64,000 bases of DNA. Origin: Lachnospiraceae bacterium (GTDB taxonomy: Bacteria; Bacillota; Clostridia; Lachnospirales; Lachnospiraceae). How positions within the stretch are numbered: position 1 is the first letter of the stretch; each line of letters opens with the position of its first letter. Location: NCBI GenBank assembly GCA_004558185.1, contig SFDP01000002.1, positions 1 to 64,000 of the forward strand. The letters are read 5' to 3'. Made by a program: the position numbers and the translations under genes. The notes beneath the pieces were generated by a model. That model was not told the origin of the DNA. It made no database searches and saw nothing but the letters and a program-made list of their open reading frames with translations. Positions 34,160 through 42,763 of the stretch are shown here, piece by piece.

Positions 34160-35293
34160 ATGGAAAAGAAACGCATCTATCTTTCCTCACCCACCATACA
34201 CGGGGAGGAACAGCAGTTTGTACAGGAGGCCTTTGACACCAATTGGGTAGCGCCTCTGGGACCCAATGTAAATCGGCTGGAGGAGGAAATGTGCGCCTAT
34301 ACCGGGGCGGGGGCAGCGGCTGCCTTAAGTGCAGGAACTGCGGCAATTCATTTAAGCCTTAAGCTGCTGAATATACAGCAGGGGGATGTGGTTTTCGTAT
34401 CTGACCTGACCTTTTCTGCTACCTGTAATCCGATCTGCTATGAAAAGGCGCTGCCGGTATTTATCGACAGTGAGCGGGATACCTGGAATATGTGTCCCAA
34501 AGCGTTGGAAAAAGCCTTTTCACTTTATCCTGCTCCTAAAGCGGTAATCTGTGTACATCTTTATGGTACGCCGGCAAAAATGGATGAAATACTGGATATC
34601 TGCAACCGGCATCAGGTTCCCCTGATCGAGGATGCGGCAGAATCTCTCAGTGCAGGCTATGAGGGAAAACAGACCGGTACCTTTGGAAAATTCGGTATCT
34701 ACTCTTTTAACGGAAATAAGATCATTACCAGCTCCGGTGGCGGTATGCTGGTGTCAGAAGACGAGGAGGCGATTGCCAGAGCCAGATTCCTTTCCACCCA
34801 GGCCAGGGATCAGGCCAGACACTATCAGCATTCCCAAATCGGTTATAATTATCGAATGTCTAACATTGTGGCAGGAATTGCCAGAGGCCAGCTTATTCAT
34901 CTTGAAGAGCATAAGGCGTTAAAGAAGAAAATTTACGAGCAGTATAAAGCTGCGTTTTCGGATATACCGGAAATTACCATGAATCCCATGAATCCAAAGG
35001 GAGATGCCAATAACTGGCTATCCTGCATGACCATACAAAAAGGCTCAAAAGTGACTCCGAATCAGATTATGGATGCTCTGGAGGCAGAGAATATGGAGTC
35101 CAGGCCCATCTGGAAGCCTATGCATCTGCAGCCGGTATTTGAGCAGTATGACTTTATTTCTGTGGAGCCTGAGGGGAAGGAAGCGGGAGCAGATATTTTC
35201 AATCGTGGACTTTGCCTGCCCAGTGATATCAAAAATACAGACAATGATATGGAACGGATTATCGGTATTGTGAGAGCCTGCTTTGGGAAATAG
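34160..35293 (+). CDS. PglE-like UDP-4-keto sugar aminotransferase (DegT family)
   Basis: A 377-residue PLP enzyme that opens RIYLSSPTIHGEEQQFVQEAF, with GTAAIHLSLK, IEDAAESLSAGY and the PLP-lysine region SFNGNKIITSSGGG. PglE and its relatives aminate the product of PglF to UDP-2-acetamido-4-amino-2,4,6-trideoxyglucose. Position right after the PglF-like gene supports this. The start at 34160 has GGAGG six bases upstream; the ATG at 34148 overlaps that site. Confidence 0.9.
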   Translation: MEKKRIYLSSPTIHGEEQQFVQEAFDTNWVAPLGPNVNRLEEEMCAYTGAGAAAALSAGTAAIHLSLKLLNIQQGDVVFVSDLTFSATCNPICYEKALPVFIDSERDTWNMCPKALEKAFSLYPAPKAVICVHLYGTPAKMDEILDICNRHQVPLIEDAAESLSAGYEGKQTGTFGKFGIYSFNGNKIITSSGGGMLVSEDEEAIARARFLSTQARDQARHYQHSQIGYNYRMSNIVAGIARGQLIHLEEHKALKKKIYEQYKAAFSDIPEITMNPMNPKGDANNWLSCMTIQKGSKVTPNQIMDALEAENMESRPIWKPMHLQPVFEQYDFISVEPEGKEAGADIFNRGLCLPSDIKNTDNDMERIIGIVRACFGK

Positions 35294-35348
35294 GTCAGCA
35301 TACTCACTGTTAAGACTGATTGAAGTAAAGGGAAAAATGGAGGTAAGG

Positions 35349-35972
35349 ATGTATAAAAACGGGATAAAACGTGGATTGGATATTGTTCTGTCAGGTTTGG
35401 CTCTTATCCTGCTCTCTCCGCTGCTTCTTGTGGTAGCAGCTCTGGTCAGGATAAAGCTGGGAAGTCCTGTTATCTTTCATCAGGAAAGACCGGGAAAAAA
35501 TGGAAAAATCTTTACCCTTTGCAAATTTCGTACTATGACGGATGATAAAAATAAGGAAGGAAATCTCTTACCGGATAATGAGAGATTAACCGGTTTCGGG
35601 AAGCTGCTCAGGGCAACAAGTCTGGATGAACTGCCGGAGCTGTGGAATATATTTAAAGGGGATATGAGCATTATAGGACCCAGACCCTTATTGGTTTCCT
35701 ACCTTCCCTATTATACACAGGAGGAGCAGAGACGTCACAGTGTGCGGCCCGGCCTTACCGGGCTGGCTCAGATAAATGGAAGAAGCGTACTCAGTTGGGA
35801 GGAACGGTTTGCCTATGATTTGGAATATGTAGCTAAATGCAGCTTTAGTCTGGATTTAAAGATTTTTTTTCAGACTATTGGCAAAGTATTCACTCGTTCC
35901 GGTACCCTGGAGGGGGAGGCTCAATCGCTGCCGGATTTTGATGAGTATCGTAGAAATCAGAGTATTATTTGA
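35349..35972 (+). CDS. PglC-like initiating phosphoglycosyl transferase
   Basis: A 207-residue monotopic enzyme: one re-entrant hydrophobic helix (about 8-32), then HQERPGKNGKIFTLCKFRTM, the catalytic Asp-Glu pair in SLDELPELWNI, and GPRPLL and RPGLTGLAQINGR. PglC transfers a phospho-sugar, diacetylbacillosamine in Campylobacter, to undecaprenyl phosphate and so starts the lipid-linked glycan. The compact size without the extra helices of WbaP supports PglC. The start at 35349 has GGAGG five bases upstream. Confidence 0.92.
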   Translation: MYKNGIKRGLDIVLSGLALILLSPLLLVVAALVRIKLGSPVIFHQERPGKNGKIFTLCKFRTMTDDKNKEGNLLPDNERLTGFGKLLRATSLDELPELWNIFKGDMSIIGPRPLLVSYLPYYTQEEQRRHSVRPGLTGLAQINGRSVLSWEERFAYDLEYVAKCSFSLDLKIFFQTIGKVFTRSGTLEGEAQSLPDFDEYRRNQSII

Positions 35973-36029
35973 ACAGGCAGGGAGCTGTAGTAGGTATAGG
36001 GATTTGTATGAAAAGAGGAAATAGCTGAA

Positions 36030-37013
36030 ATGAATATTCTAATATTAAGTGCCGGTACAAGAAATAAGATCGTGCAGTATTTTAAACGGGAGTGTGAGCC
36101 TGGTGATCGTATTATTGCCACGGACTGCAGTAATCTGGCTCCGGCTTTGTACGAAGCAGATGCCTTTTACCTTGTGCCTCGCATTACTCACCCGGATTAC
36201 CTGAAGAAAGTTCTGGAAATTTGCAAAACGGAGAAGATTGACGGTGTCCTGTCTTTAATCGACCCTGAGCTTTCTCTCTTAGCAAAGAACAAAGAGGCCT
36301 TTGAGCGTGTGGGAACGACCGTGATCGGCTCGGATTATGAATTGGTAGAAACCTGCTTTAACAAATATGCCATGTATAAAAAGCTGAAGGAACTGGGTAT
36401 TCCCACAGGAAGATGCTACATGGACAAGGAGCTGTTCTATTTAGAAAAAAAAGAGGGAAAAATAGACTATCCCGTATTCGTCAAGCCGGTCTGCGGCAGT
36501 GCCAGTCTTCACATCAACAAGGTAGGCAGCGATGAGGAGCTGGAGGTGCTTTTTGGGCTCTATGAGGATCTGATGATTCAGGAATTTATGGATGGAGATG
36601 AATACGGAGCAGACGTTTATATCGATATGCTCACAGGAAAGACCAGCGCTGTTTTTCTCAAGAAAAAAATAAAGATGCGGGCGGGGGAAACGGATAAATC
36701 CGTATCGGTAAAGGATGTTACCCTGTTTGAAACGCTTCAGAGATTTGTGGAAGCATGTGGATTCAAAGGAATCATTGATATCGATATATTTCACATAAAA
36801 GGGAGCTATTATATTTCAGAAGTAAATCCAAGGTTTGGCGGAGGATATCCTCATGCTTATGAGAGTGGGGTTAATGTACCCGGACTGATTATGCAGAATC
36901 TGAGAGGGAAGGTGACAGCTTCTCATATCGGGGATTACGAGGAGGGCATTTGCATGATGAAGTATAATGAGGTGCTTATACAGAGGATTTCCCAAAAGGA
37001 AATTATTGAGTAG
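36030..37013 (+). CDS. ATP-grasp ligase of carbamoyl-phosphate-synthase type
   Basis: A 327-residue protein with a preATP-grasp domain (NILILSAGTRNKIVQYF), the ATP-binding KYAMYKKLKELGIPT and PVFVKPVCGSAS, IQEFMDGDEYGADVYI and the metal site EVNPRFGGGYPHAYESG. It differs clearly from the ATP-grasp protein at 11030. No PglD-type acetyltransferase is present next to PglF/PglE/PglC, so this ligase may instead acylate the 4-amino sugar; that is inference. It could equally make an activated donor of another kind. Confidence 0.82.
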   Translation: MNILILSAGTRNKIVQYFKRECEPGDRIIATDCSNLAPALYEADAFYLVPRITHPDYLKKVLEICKTEKIDGVLSLIDPELSLLAKNKEAFERVGTTVIGSDYELVETCFNKYAMYKKLKELGIPTGRCYMDKELFYLEKKEGKIDYPVFVKPVCGSASLHINKVGSDEELEVLFGLYEDLMIQEFMDGDEYGADVYIDMLTGKTSAVFLKKKIKMRAGETDKSVSVKDVTLFETLQRFVEACGFKGIIDIDIFHIKGSYYISEVNPRFGGGYPHAYESGVNVPGLIMQNLRGKVTASHIGDYEEGICMMKYNEVLIQRISQKEIIE

Positions 37014-37034
37014 GTTTCAGAATGGGGGTTAAGG

Positions 37035-38123
37035 ATGAAGAAGGTCCTGATTCTGGCTAATTCCTCAGAAGGCCTGTATGACTTTCGGAGGGAATTGATA
37101 GAGGAATTATTGAAGGAATATCAGGTTTATATCAGTGTGCCGGATCAGATTACGGTAGAAAAGCTCGCAGAAGCCGGCTGTCAGATGATACACACCGAAA
37201 TGAACAGAAGAGGAATGAATCCGTTTCAGGATATAGGCCTTTTTTTAGCCTATAGAAGGCTGATGAGAGAAATCCGGCCGGACTGTATTCTTACCTATAC
37301 GATTAAACCCAATATTTACGGCGGTCTTGCAGCCGGGGAGAAAGGAATTTCCTACCTGCCGACCATTACCGGTCTGGGAACCACCTTTCAGCGTAAAGGG
37401 CTGGTGAATAGACTGGTAAAGCTATTATATCGAATAGCCTTTAAGAAAGCTCAAGTGGTATTTTTTCAAAACAGGAGAAACCAGGCTATCTTTGAAGAAA
37501 ACCATCTGCTGACCGGGAAAACGAGGGCAGTAGCCGGTTCGGGAGTGAATCTGGTCAGCCATCCGGCAGAACCCTATCCGGGAAGGGACAACCCCAGATT
37601 TTTATTTGTAGGGAGGCTGATGAAGGAAAAGGGAATCGAAGAGTTTCTGGAAGCAGCCAGGGCATATGCAAACCGTGCGGAATTTGTTATAATAGGTGAT
37701 TATGAAGAAGATTATCACAGGCAGATAGAGGAAGCGGCAGGGGCAGCCCTTTTGAATTATTATGGCCCCCAGAGAGATGTGCATACCTTTTACCGGGATG
37801 CTGATGCAGTAATTGTAGCCTCCTACCATGAAGGGATGTCTAATGTAGCCTTAGAGGCTGCAGCCACTGCCAGACCGGTGCTGGCTACCGATATTCACGG
37901 ATGTCGGGAGGCTGTGGAGGACAAGATTACAGGCCTTCTTTTTGCCCCTCGGAGTGGGCAGGCCTTACAGGAAGCTGTGGAAGCCTTTTTGCGGCTGCCG
38001 ATAGAGCGCAGGGAGGCTATGGGGAAGGCAGCCAGGGCCAAAATGGAAAGAGAATTTGATCGCTGCCAGGTGGCGGCAGCCTATCTGGAAGAAATAAAGC
38101 AGGCTGTGGATACAGCAGAATGA
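37035..38123 (+). CDS. Glycosyltransferase family 4, PglA-like
   Basis: A 362-residue GT-B enzyme. It opens VLILANSSEGLYDFRRELIEEL, has TYTIKPNIYGGLAAG and GLGTTFQ in the acceptor domain, FLFVGRLMKEKGIEEFLEA, and the GT4 Glu motif in ASYHEGMSNVALEAAATARPVLATD. The N-terminal words are those of Campylobacter PglA and related enzymes that add the second sugar to PglC products. The stop codon TGA lies inside leader repeat F, 9 bases before the next start. Confidence 0.88.
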   Translation: MKKVLILANSSEGLYDFRRELIEELLKEYQVYISVPDQITVEKLAEAGCQMIHTEMNRRGMNPFQDIGLFLAYRRLMREIRPDCILTYTIKPNIYGGLAAGEKGISYLPTITGLGTTFQRKGLVNRLVKLLYRIAFKKAQVVFFQNRRNQAIFEENHLLTGKTRAVAGSGVNLVSHPAEPYPGRDNPRFLFVGRLMKEKGIEEFLEAARAYANRAEFVIIGDYEEDYHRQIEEAAGAALLNYYGPQRDVHTFYRDADAVIVASYHEGMSNVALEAAATARPVLATDIHGCREAVEDKITGLLFAPRSGQALQEAVEAFLRLPIERREAMGKAARAKMEREFDRCQVAAAYLEEIKQAVDTAE

Positions 38124-38132
38124 GAGGTTCAT
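38103..38132 (+). repeat. Hairpin-SD leader repeat, copy F (covariant stem)
   Basis: GCTGT, loop GGAT, ACAGC, then A, GAATGAGAGG and TTCAT before the dehydrogenase ATG. The closing pair next to the loop is T-A instead of the C-G of the other copies, so pairing is kept by a double change. The repeat also encodes the last residues and stop of the upstream glycosyltransferase. Confidence 0.7.
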
Positions 38133-39449
38133 ATGAGTTTATATGATAAGATAGTCAAGGGAGAGGAAAAAATCTCGCTGGTAGGACTGGGCTATGTGGG
38201 GATGCCCATAGCAGTAGCTTTTGCCCGCAGGGTAAAGGTGATTGGATTCGACTTGAATGAGGAGAAGATCAGGCTGTATCAGTCTGGTGTTGATCCCACC
38301 AGAGAGGTTGGTGATGAGGCCATTAAGGAAACTGCAGTGGAGTTTACGGCAGACCCCACAAGGCTTAAGGAGGCCAAATTCCATATTGTGGCGGTACCTA
38401 CTCCGGTAAATGATGATCATACCCCGGATTTGACCCCGGTGGAGGGGGCCAGCAGACTGTTGGGGCAGAACCTGACTAAGGGCTCTATCGTGGTTTTCGA
38501 ATCCACGGTATATCCGGGAGTGACAGAGGAGATCTGTGTACCCATTCTGGAAAAGGAATCCGGTCTGACCTGCGGGGTGGATTTCAAAATCGGCTATTCT
38601 CCTGAAAGGATCAATCCGGGAGATAAGGTGCACAGGCTGGAAACCATTACCAAGATTGTATCCGGGATGGATGAAGAAACTCTGGACGAGGTAGCGCTGG
38701 TTTACGAACTGGTGGTGGAGGCCGGTGTCCACCGGGCAGAATCCATTAAGGTGGCGGAGGCTGCCAAGGTCATTGAAAACAGCCAGAGAGATATCAATAT
38801 TGCCTTTATGAATGAACTGTCCATTATTTTTAATAAAATGGGGATCGATACTAAGGCGGTACTGGAGGCAGCAGGAACAAAATGGAATTTTCTTCCTTTT
38901 TCACCGGGGCTGGTAGGGGGACACTGTATAGGAGTGGATCCCTATTATCTGACCTATAAGGCGGAACAGTTAGGGTACCATTCGCAGATCATTCTGTCCG
39001 GTCGAAGGATTAATGATGATATGGGGAAATATGTGGCAGAAAGTGTAGTGAAGAACCTGATTAAGGCCGGTATTCCTGTGAATGGGGCAAGGGTGGCTGT
39101 TTTGGGCTTTACCTTCAAGGAGAATTGCCCGGATACGCGTAATACCAAGGTGATTGATATTTATCAGGAGCTGGGAGAATACGGAATTACTCCAATGGTG
39201 GTAGACCCTGTTGCAGATGCCGAGGAGGCACACAGACTGTATGGAATCACCTTTGAAGGGCTGGAGCAGGTTAAGGATATGGATGCCATTATCATTGCAG
39301 TAGCTCATGATGAATTTATGCGAATCAGCCAGGAAGACATGGCCGGCTTTTTTAATCCGGCAAATAAGATCAGAGTACTGGCTGATATAAAGGGAATTTA
39401 TAACCGCAAGATGTACAGTGACGAAAATTATGTGTATTGGAGATTGTAA
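38133..39449 (+). CDS. UDP-N-acetyl-hexosamine 6-dehydrogenase (WbpO/TviB type)
   Basis: A 438-residue nucleotide-sugar dehydrogenase: NAD motif VGLGYVGMPIA, the central helix domain and the catalytic Cys in GGHCIGVDPYYL, then the UDP-binding FTFKENCPDTRNTKV. It makes a UDP-N-acetylhexosaminuronic acid by two-step NAD+ oxidation. The WbpP/TviC-like epimerase follows immediately, as in the Vi-antigen and Pseudomonas O6 loci, so the product is probably UDP-GalNAcA. Confidence 0.92.
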   Translation: MSLYDKIVKGEEKISLVGLGYVGMPIAVAFARRVKVIGFDLNEEKIRLYQSGVDPTREVGDEAIKETAVEFTADPTRLKEAKFHIVAVPTPVNDDHTPDLTPVEGASRLLGQNLTKGSIVVFESTVYPGVTEEICVPILEKESGLTCGVDFKIGYSPERINPGDKVHRLETITKIVSGMDEETLDEVALVYELVVEAGVHRAESIKVAEAAKVIENSQRDINIAFMNELSIIFNKMGIDTKAVLEAAGTKWNFLPFSPGLVGGHCIGVDPYYLTYKAEQLGYHSQIILSGRRINDDMGKYVAESVVKNLIKAGIPVNGARVAVLGFTFKENCPDTRNTKVIDIYQELGEYGITPMVVDPVADAEEAHRLYGITFEGLEQVKDMDAIIIAVAHDEFMRISQEDMAGFFNPANKIRVLADIKGIYNRKMYSDENYVYWRL

Positions 39450-39451
39450 AA

Positions 39452-40432
39452 ATGGGGTTTAAAGAGTTGGTCTTTCCAAAAGACAGTATATTTTTAGTAA
39501 CCGGGGGAGCTGGTTTTATTGGCTCTAATCTTTGTGAGGCGATCAGTGACATGGGTTATAGGGTTCGATGCCTGGACAACCTTTCCACGGGGAAAAAAGA
39601 GAATGTTGACCGCCTGGCAAAGCGGGGAAATTATACCTTTATGGAGGGCGATATCCGAAATCCGGATACCTGTATGGAGGCCTGTGCAGGGGTGACCTAT
39701 GTGCTTCATCAGGCAGCCTGGGGAAGTGTACCGAGAAGCATAGAAATGCCTCTTTTCTACGAAGAGGTAAATATTCGAGGAACCTTGAATATGATGGAAG
39801 CAGCCAGACAGCAGGGAGTAAAGAAGTTTGTCTACGCCTCCAGCTCTTCGGTATATGGGGATCATCCTGTGCTTCCCAAGACAGAAGGACAGGAGGGAAA
39901 CCTTCTTTCTCCTTATGCCCTGACGAAGCGGACAGATGAGGAGTATGGAAAGCTGTATAAAAGGCTGTATGGTCTGGATACCTATGGTATGCGGTATTTT
40001 AATGTCTTTGGAAGGCATCAGGACCCGGATGGGGCATACGCAGCGGTTATACCTAAATTCATCAAGCTCTTGCTGAACGACCAGGTGCCTACCATCAATG
40101 GAGATGGAAAACAAAGCAGAGATTTCACTTATATTGATAACGTGATTGAGGCTAACCTAAAGGCTTGCCTGGCACCCTCCGAGGCTGCGGGAGAAGCCTT
40201 CAATATTGCCTATGGCGGAAGAGAGTACCTGATCGATATTTATTATGGCCTGTGTAAAGCTCTGGGAAAAACCATTGAGCCTAACTTTGGTCCCGACCGG
40301 GCGGGGGATATTAGGCACTCGAATGCAGATATCAATAAGGCAAGAAAACTTCTTAATTATGCACCGGAGTATGATTTTGAGACAGGAATCAAACTGGCTA
40401 TCGACTGGTACAAGGAGAATCTGGGGAAATAG
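39452..40432 (+). CDS. UDP-GlcNAc/GlcNAcA 4-epimerase (WbpP/TviC type)
   Basis: A 326-residue extended SDR: TGGAGFIGSN, LHQAAWGSVPRSIEMP (a WbpP/TviC-like substrate loop), SSSSVYG and the catalytic YALTK. The SVPRS words favour N-acetylated substrates over UDP-glucose. Paired with the preceding dehydrogenase it should supply UDP-GalNAcA. The start is the ATG at 39452, with GGAG nine bases upstream, directly after the dehydrogenase stop. Confidence 0.9.
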   Translation: MGFKELVFPKDSIFLVTGGAGFIGSNLCEAISDMGYRVRCLDNLSTGKKENVDRLAKRGNYTFMEGDIRNPDTCMEACAGVTYVLHQAAWGSVPRSIEMPLFYEEVNIRGTLNMMEAARQQGVKKFVYASSSSVYGDHPVLPKTEGQEGNLLSPYALTKRTDEEYGKLYKRLYGLDTYGMRYFNVFGRHQDPDGAYAAVIPKFIKLLLNDQVPTINGDGKQSRDFTYIDNVIEANLKACLAPSEAAGEAFNIAYGGREYLIDIYYGLCKALGKTIEPNFGPDRAGDIRHSNADINKARKLLNYAPEYDFETGIKLAIDWYKENLGK

Positions 40433-40445
40433 AGAGAATCGAAAG

Positions 40446-40475
40446 TGCTGCTAAAGCAGCAGAATGAGAGGAAAA
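40446..40475 (+). repeat. Hairpin-SD leader repeat, copy D
   Basis: TGCTGC, loop TAAA, GCAGCA, then GAATGAGAGG and AAAA before the GT4 ATG. It begins 13 bases after the epimerase stop and is the only copy lying wholly in an intergenic gap along with copies A and B. Confidence 0.85.
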
Positions 40476-41546
40476 ATGAAGAGAATCCTTCACATTGTGG
40501 GGGGGATGTCCCCCGGAGGAACCGAAAATTTCATTATGAATGTGTATCGTGCCGTTGACCGAAGTAAGCTTCAGTTTGATTTCATCGTTCATCTGAAAAA
40601 GGAAATCAATTATGATGATGAAATTGAAGGCATGGGCGGAAGGCTCCACTATGTGGTTCGTAAAGCGCAAAATCCCATCAGGAATTTTTTTCAGATTAAA
40701 AGGGTGATAAAGGACCATCATTACGACACGGTTTGTCGGCATTCCGACAATGCGTTTACCGTAGTAGATTTGCTGGCAGCTCGTCTGGCAGGAGCGAAGA
40801 GAGTGATTATGCATTCTCATTCAACAGATACCGGACACAGAAGGATTCACTCTTTTTTTCGTTTATGGATGCCCTATGTGCCTACCCACCGCTTTGCCTG
40901 TTCGGAGGCAGCAGGAAGGTGGATGTATAAAAAAGCAAAATTCCAGATTATTCCCAATGCCATTGATACAGAGAAATTTCTTTTTCAGGAACCGGTAAGA
41001 GAGAAGATGCGCGAGGAATATGGACTTCAGGAGGCTCATGTATATGGCCATGTGGGCAGCTTCGTCTATGCCAAAAATCATGAATATCTGTTGAAGGTTT
41101 TCTCCCATATTGCCGAACAGGACAAAAGAGCGGTATTGGTACTGGTGGGAGACGGAGAAGGACGGGAGGAAATAGAAAGGCAAATAGGAAAGCTCAAATT
41201 GGAGAAGCGTGTACTCCTTATGGGAAGGCGAAGGAATGTAGAGGACTTTCTGCAAATGTTTGATGTACTTTTGTTTCCCTCTCGGTATGAGGGGTTTCCT
41301 GTTTCTCTGGTGGAAGCCCAAGCCAGTGGATTAGCCTGTCTGATTTCGGATCGAATCACTTCTGAGGTATGTCTAACCGATTGTATACAGTCCCTTTCCC
41401 TGGAGGAAGGAGAGGAAGCCTGGGCTGAGAAGGCTATGGAAATGATGAATGAGAGCAGAGCCAGGGCAAGAAGCTCCAGACAGCGGGAAATTAAGGAAAA
41501 GGGCTTTGGAATAGAGAGCCTGGCCAGGTTTTACGAGGAATTTTGA
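40476..41546 (+). CDS. Glycosyltransferase family 4
   Basis: A 356-residue GT-B enzyme with the acceptor-side glycine turn GGMSPGGTENFIMNVYR and the GT4 Glu motif FPSRYEGFPVSLVEAQASGLACLISD. It closely resembles the EpsF/CapM group that extends lipid-linked surface glycans on the cytoplasmic face. The start at 40476 follows leader repeat D; an in-frame ATG 12 bases upstream is part of the repeat. Sugar specificity is unknown. Confidence 0.88.
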   Translation: MKRILHIVGGMSPGGTENFIMNVYRAVDRSKLQFDFIVHLKKEINYDDEIEGMGGRLHYVVRKAQNPIRNFFQIKRVIKDHHYDTVCRHSDNAFTVVDLLAARLAGAKRVIMHSHSTDTGHRRIHSFFRLWMPYVPTHRFACSEAAGRWMYKKAKFQIIPNAIDTEKFLFQEPVREKMREEYGLQEAHVYGHVGSFVYAKNHEYLLKVFSHIAEQDKRAVLVLVGDGEGREEIERQIGKLKLEKRVLLMGRRRNVEDFLQMFDVLLFPSRYEGFPVSLVEAQASGLACLISDRITSEVCLTDCIQSLSLEEGEEAWAEKAMEMMNESRARARSSRQREIKEKGFGIESLARFYEEF

Positions 41547-41560
41547 GAGGAATGAAGAAA

Positions 41561-42763
41561 ATGGATTCACCGGTAATAATTCTTCATGTAGTAGGGAGAT
41601 TGGACAGAGGCGGTGCGGAAAGCAGAATTATGGACCTGTATCGGCAGATGGATCGGGACAAGGTTCAGTTCTATTTTGCCCAGCACACGGCTGACCGTTG
41701 CGCTTTTGCAGAAGAGATTGAGACCTTGGGAGGAAGGATTTTTACTCTGCCAAGATTTAAGGTGGTCAATATCCGTTCCTATAAAAAAGCGTGGAAGAAG
41801 CTGTTTAAATCCCATCCGGAAATTAAAATGGTACAGGGGCATATGACCAGTACAGCTTCTATTTACCTGCCTATTGCGAAAAGGGCAGGAATAGAAAAGA
41901 CCATTGCCCATGCCAGAAGCGCAGGAGTGGAGCCGGGGCTTAAGGGCTGGCTGACCAGGCTGATGCGAAAAAACCTATGGAAAAAATGTGACTATTGCTT
42001 TACCTGTTCCCACCTGGCAGGAGAAGTGGTTTTTGGAAAACAGGCAATGTCAGAAGGAAAAGTATATCTCATTCCCAATGCCATAGAGGTAGAGAAATTT
42101 GCCTTTGATGAAAAAATCAGGAAAGAGCTGCGCTATGAGCTGGGACTGGAAGGCTGCTTCGTTTTGGGACACGTGGGACGCTTTTGCGGAGTCAAAAATC
42201 ATTTCTATTTATTGGATATTCTGGAAGAGGGATTAGCGCTGGAGCGTAAAATGGAGCTTCCCAGACTGGTGCTGCTATTGCTGGGGGAAGGAGAGCTTGA
42301 AGAAAGGGTTCGACAGAGTGCAGCAGACAAAGGGATTTCCTCCAGAGTATATTTTCTGGGAAATCAAAAAGACGTTTATCGTTATTATCAGGCTATGGAT
42401 TACTTTCTTCTGCCCTCATTTTATGAGGGTCTGCCGGGAACCGCAATAGAAGCGCAGGCCAGCGGTCTGCCGGGAATTCTATCGGATACGGTCACCAGAG
42501 AGGCTGTTATCACAGACCTGCTTAAGAGGCTGTCCATCAGAGGAGCGGCAGCAAAATGGGCGGAGATCATTGCAGACTATGCAGCCGGGAAAGCGGATGG
42601 AGATATCGAGGAAAATCTGATCAATGAAAGAAGAATCGGTACAGGCTATGCGGAGCAGGTAAAAGCAGCCGGATATGAGGTTAAGGATCAGGCAGACAGG
42701 CTGCAGAGATTTTATCTGGAGGGAGAAGAGGAAAATGTGCGGAATCTGCGGATTTTACGGTAA
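41561..42763 (+). CDS. Glycosyltransferase family 4
   Basis: A 400-residue GT-B enzyme opening VIILHVVGRLDRGGAESRIMDLYR and carrying LPSFYEGLPGTAIEAQASGLPGILSD. It is a sequence relative of the gene before it (same EpsF-like layout), likely from duplication. Start codons at 41552 and 41561 are both possible; 41561 leaves a proper gap after GAGAGGA and is preferred. The 3' end overlaps the AsnB-type gene by 29 bases. Confidence 0.87.
   Translation: MDSPVIILHVVGRLDRGGAESRIMDLYRQMDRDKVQFYFAQHTADRCAFAEEIETLGGRIFTLPRFKVVNIRSYKKAWKKLFKSHPEIKMVQGHMTSTASIYLPIAKRAGIEKTIAHARSAGVEPGLKGWLTRLMRKNLWKKCDYCFTCSHLAGEVVFGKQAMSEGKVYLIPNAIEVEKFAFDEKIRKELRYELGLEGCFVLGHVGRFCGVKNHFYLLDILEEGLALERKMELPRLVLLLLGEGELEERVRQSAADKGISSRVYFLGNQKDVYRYYQAMDYFLLPSFYEGLPGTAIEAQASGLPGILSDTVTREAVITDLLKRLSIRGAAAKWAEIIADYAAGKADGDIEENLINERRIGTGYAEQVKAAGYEVKDQADRLQRFYLEGEEENVRNLRILR

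Noticed and set aside
40464..40475. Start codon of the GT4 at 40464
   Set aside because: That ATG is part of the invariant GAATGAGAGG of the leader repeat; in copies A and F the same ATG is out of frame with the gene, so it cannot be the general start.
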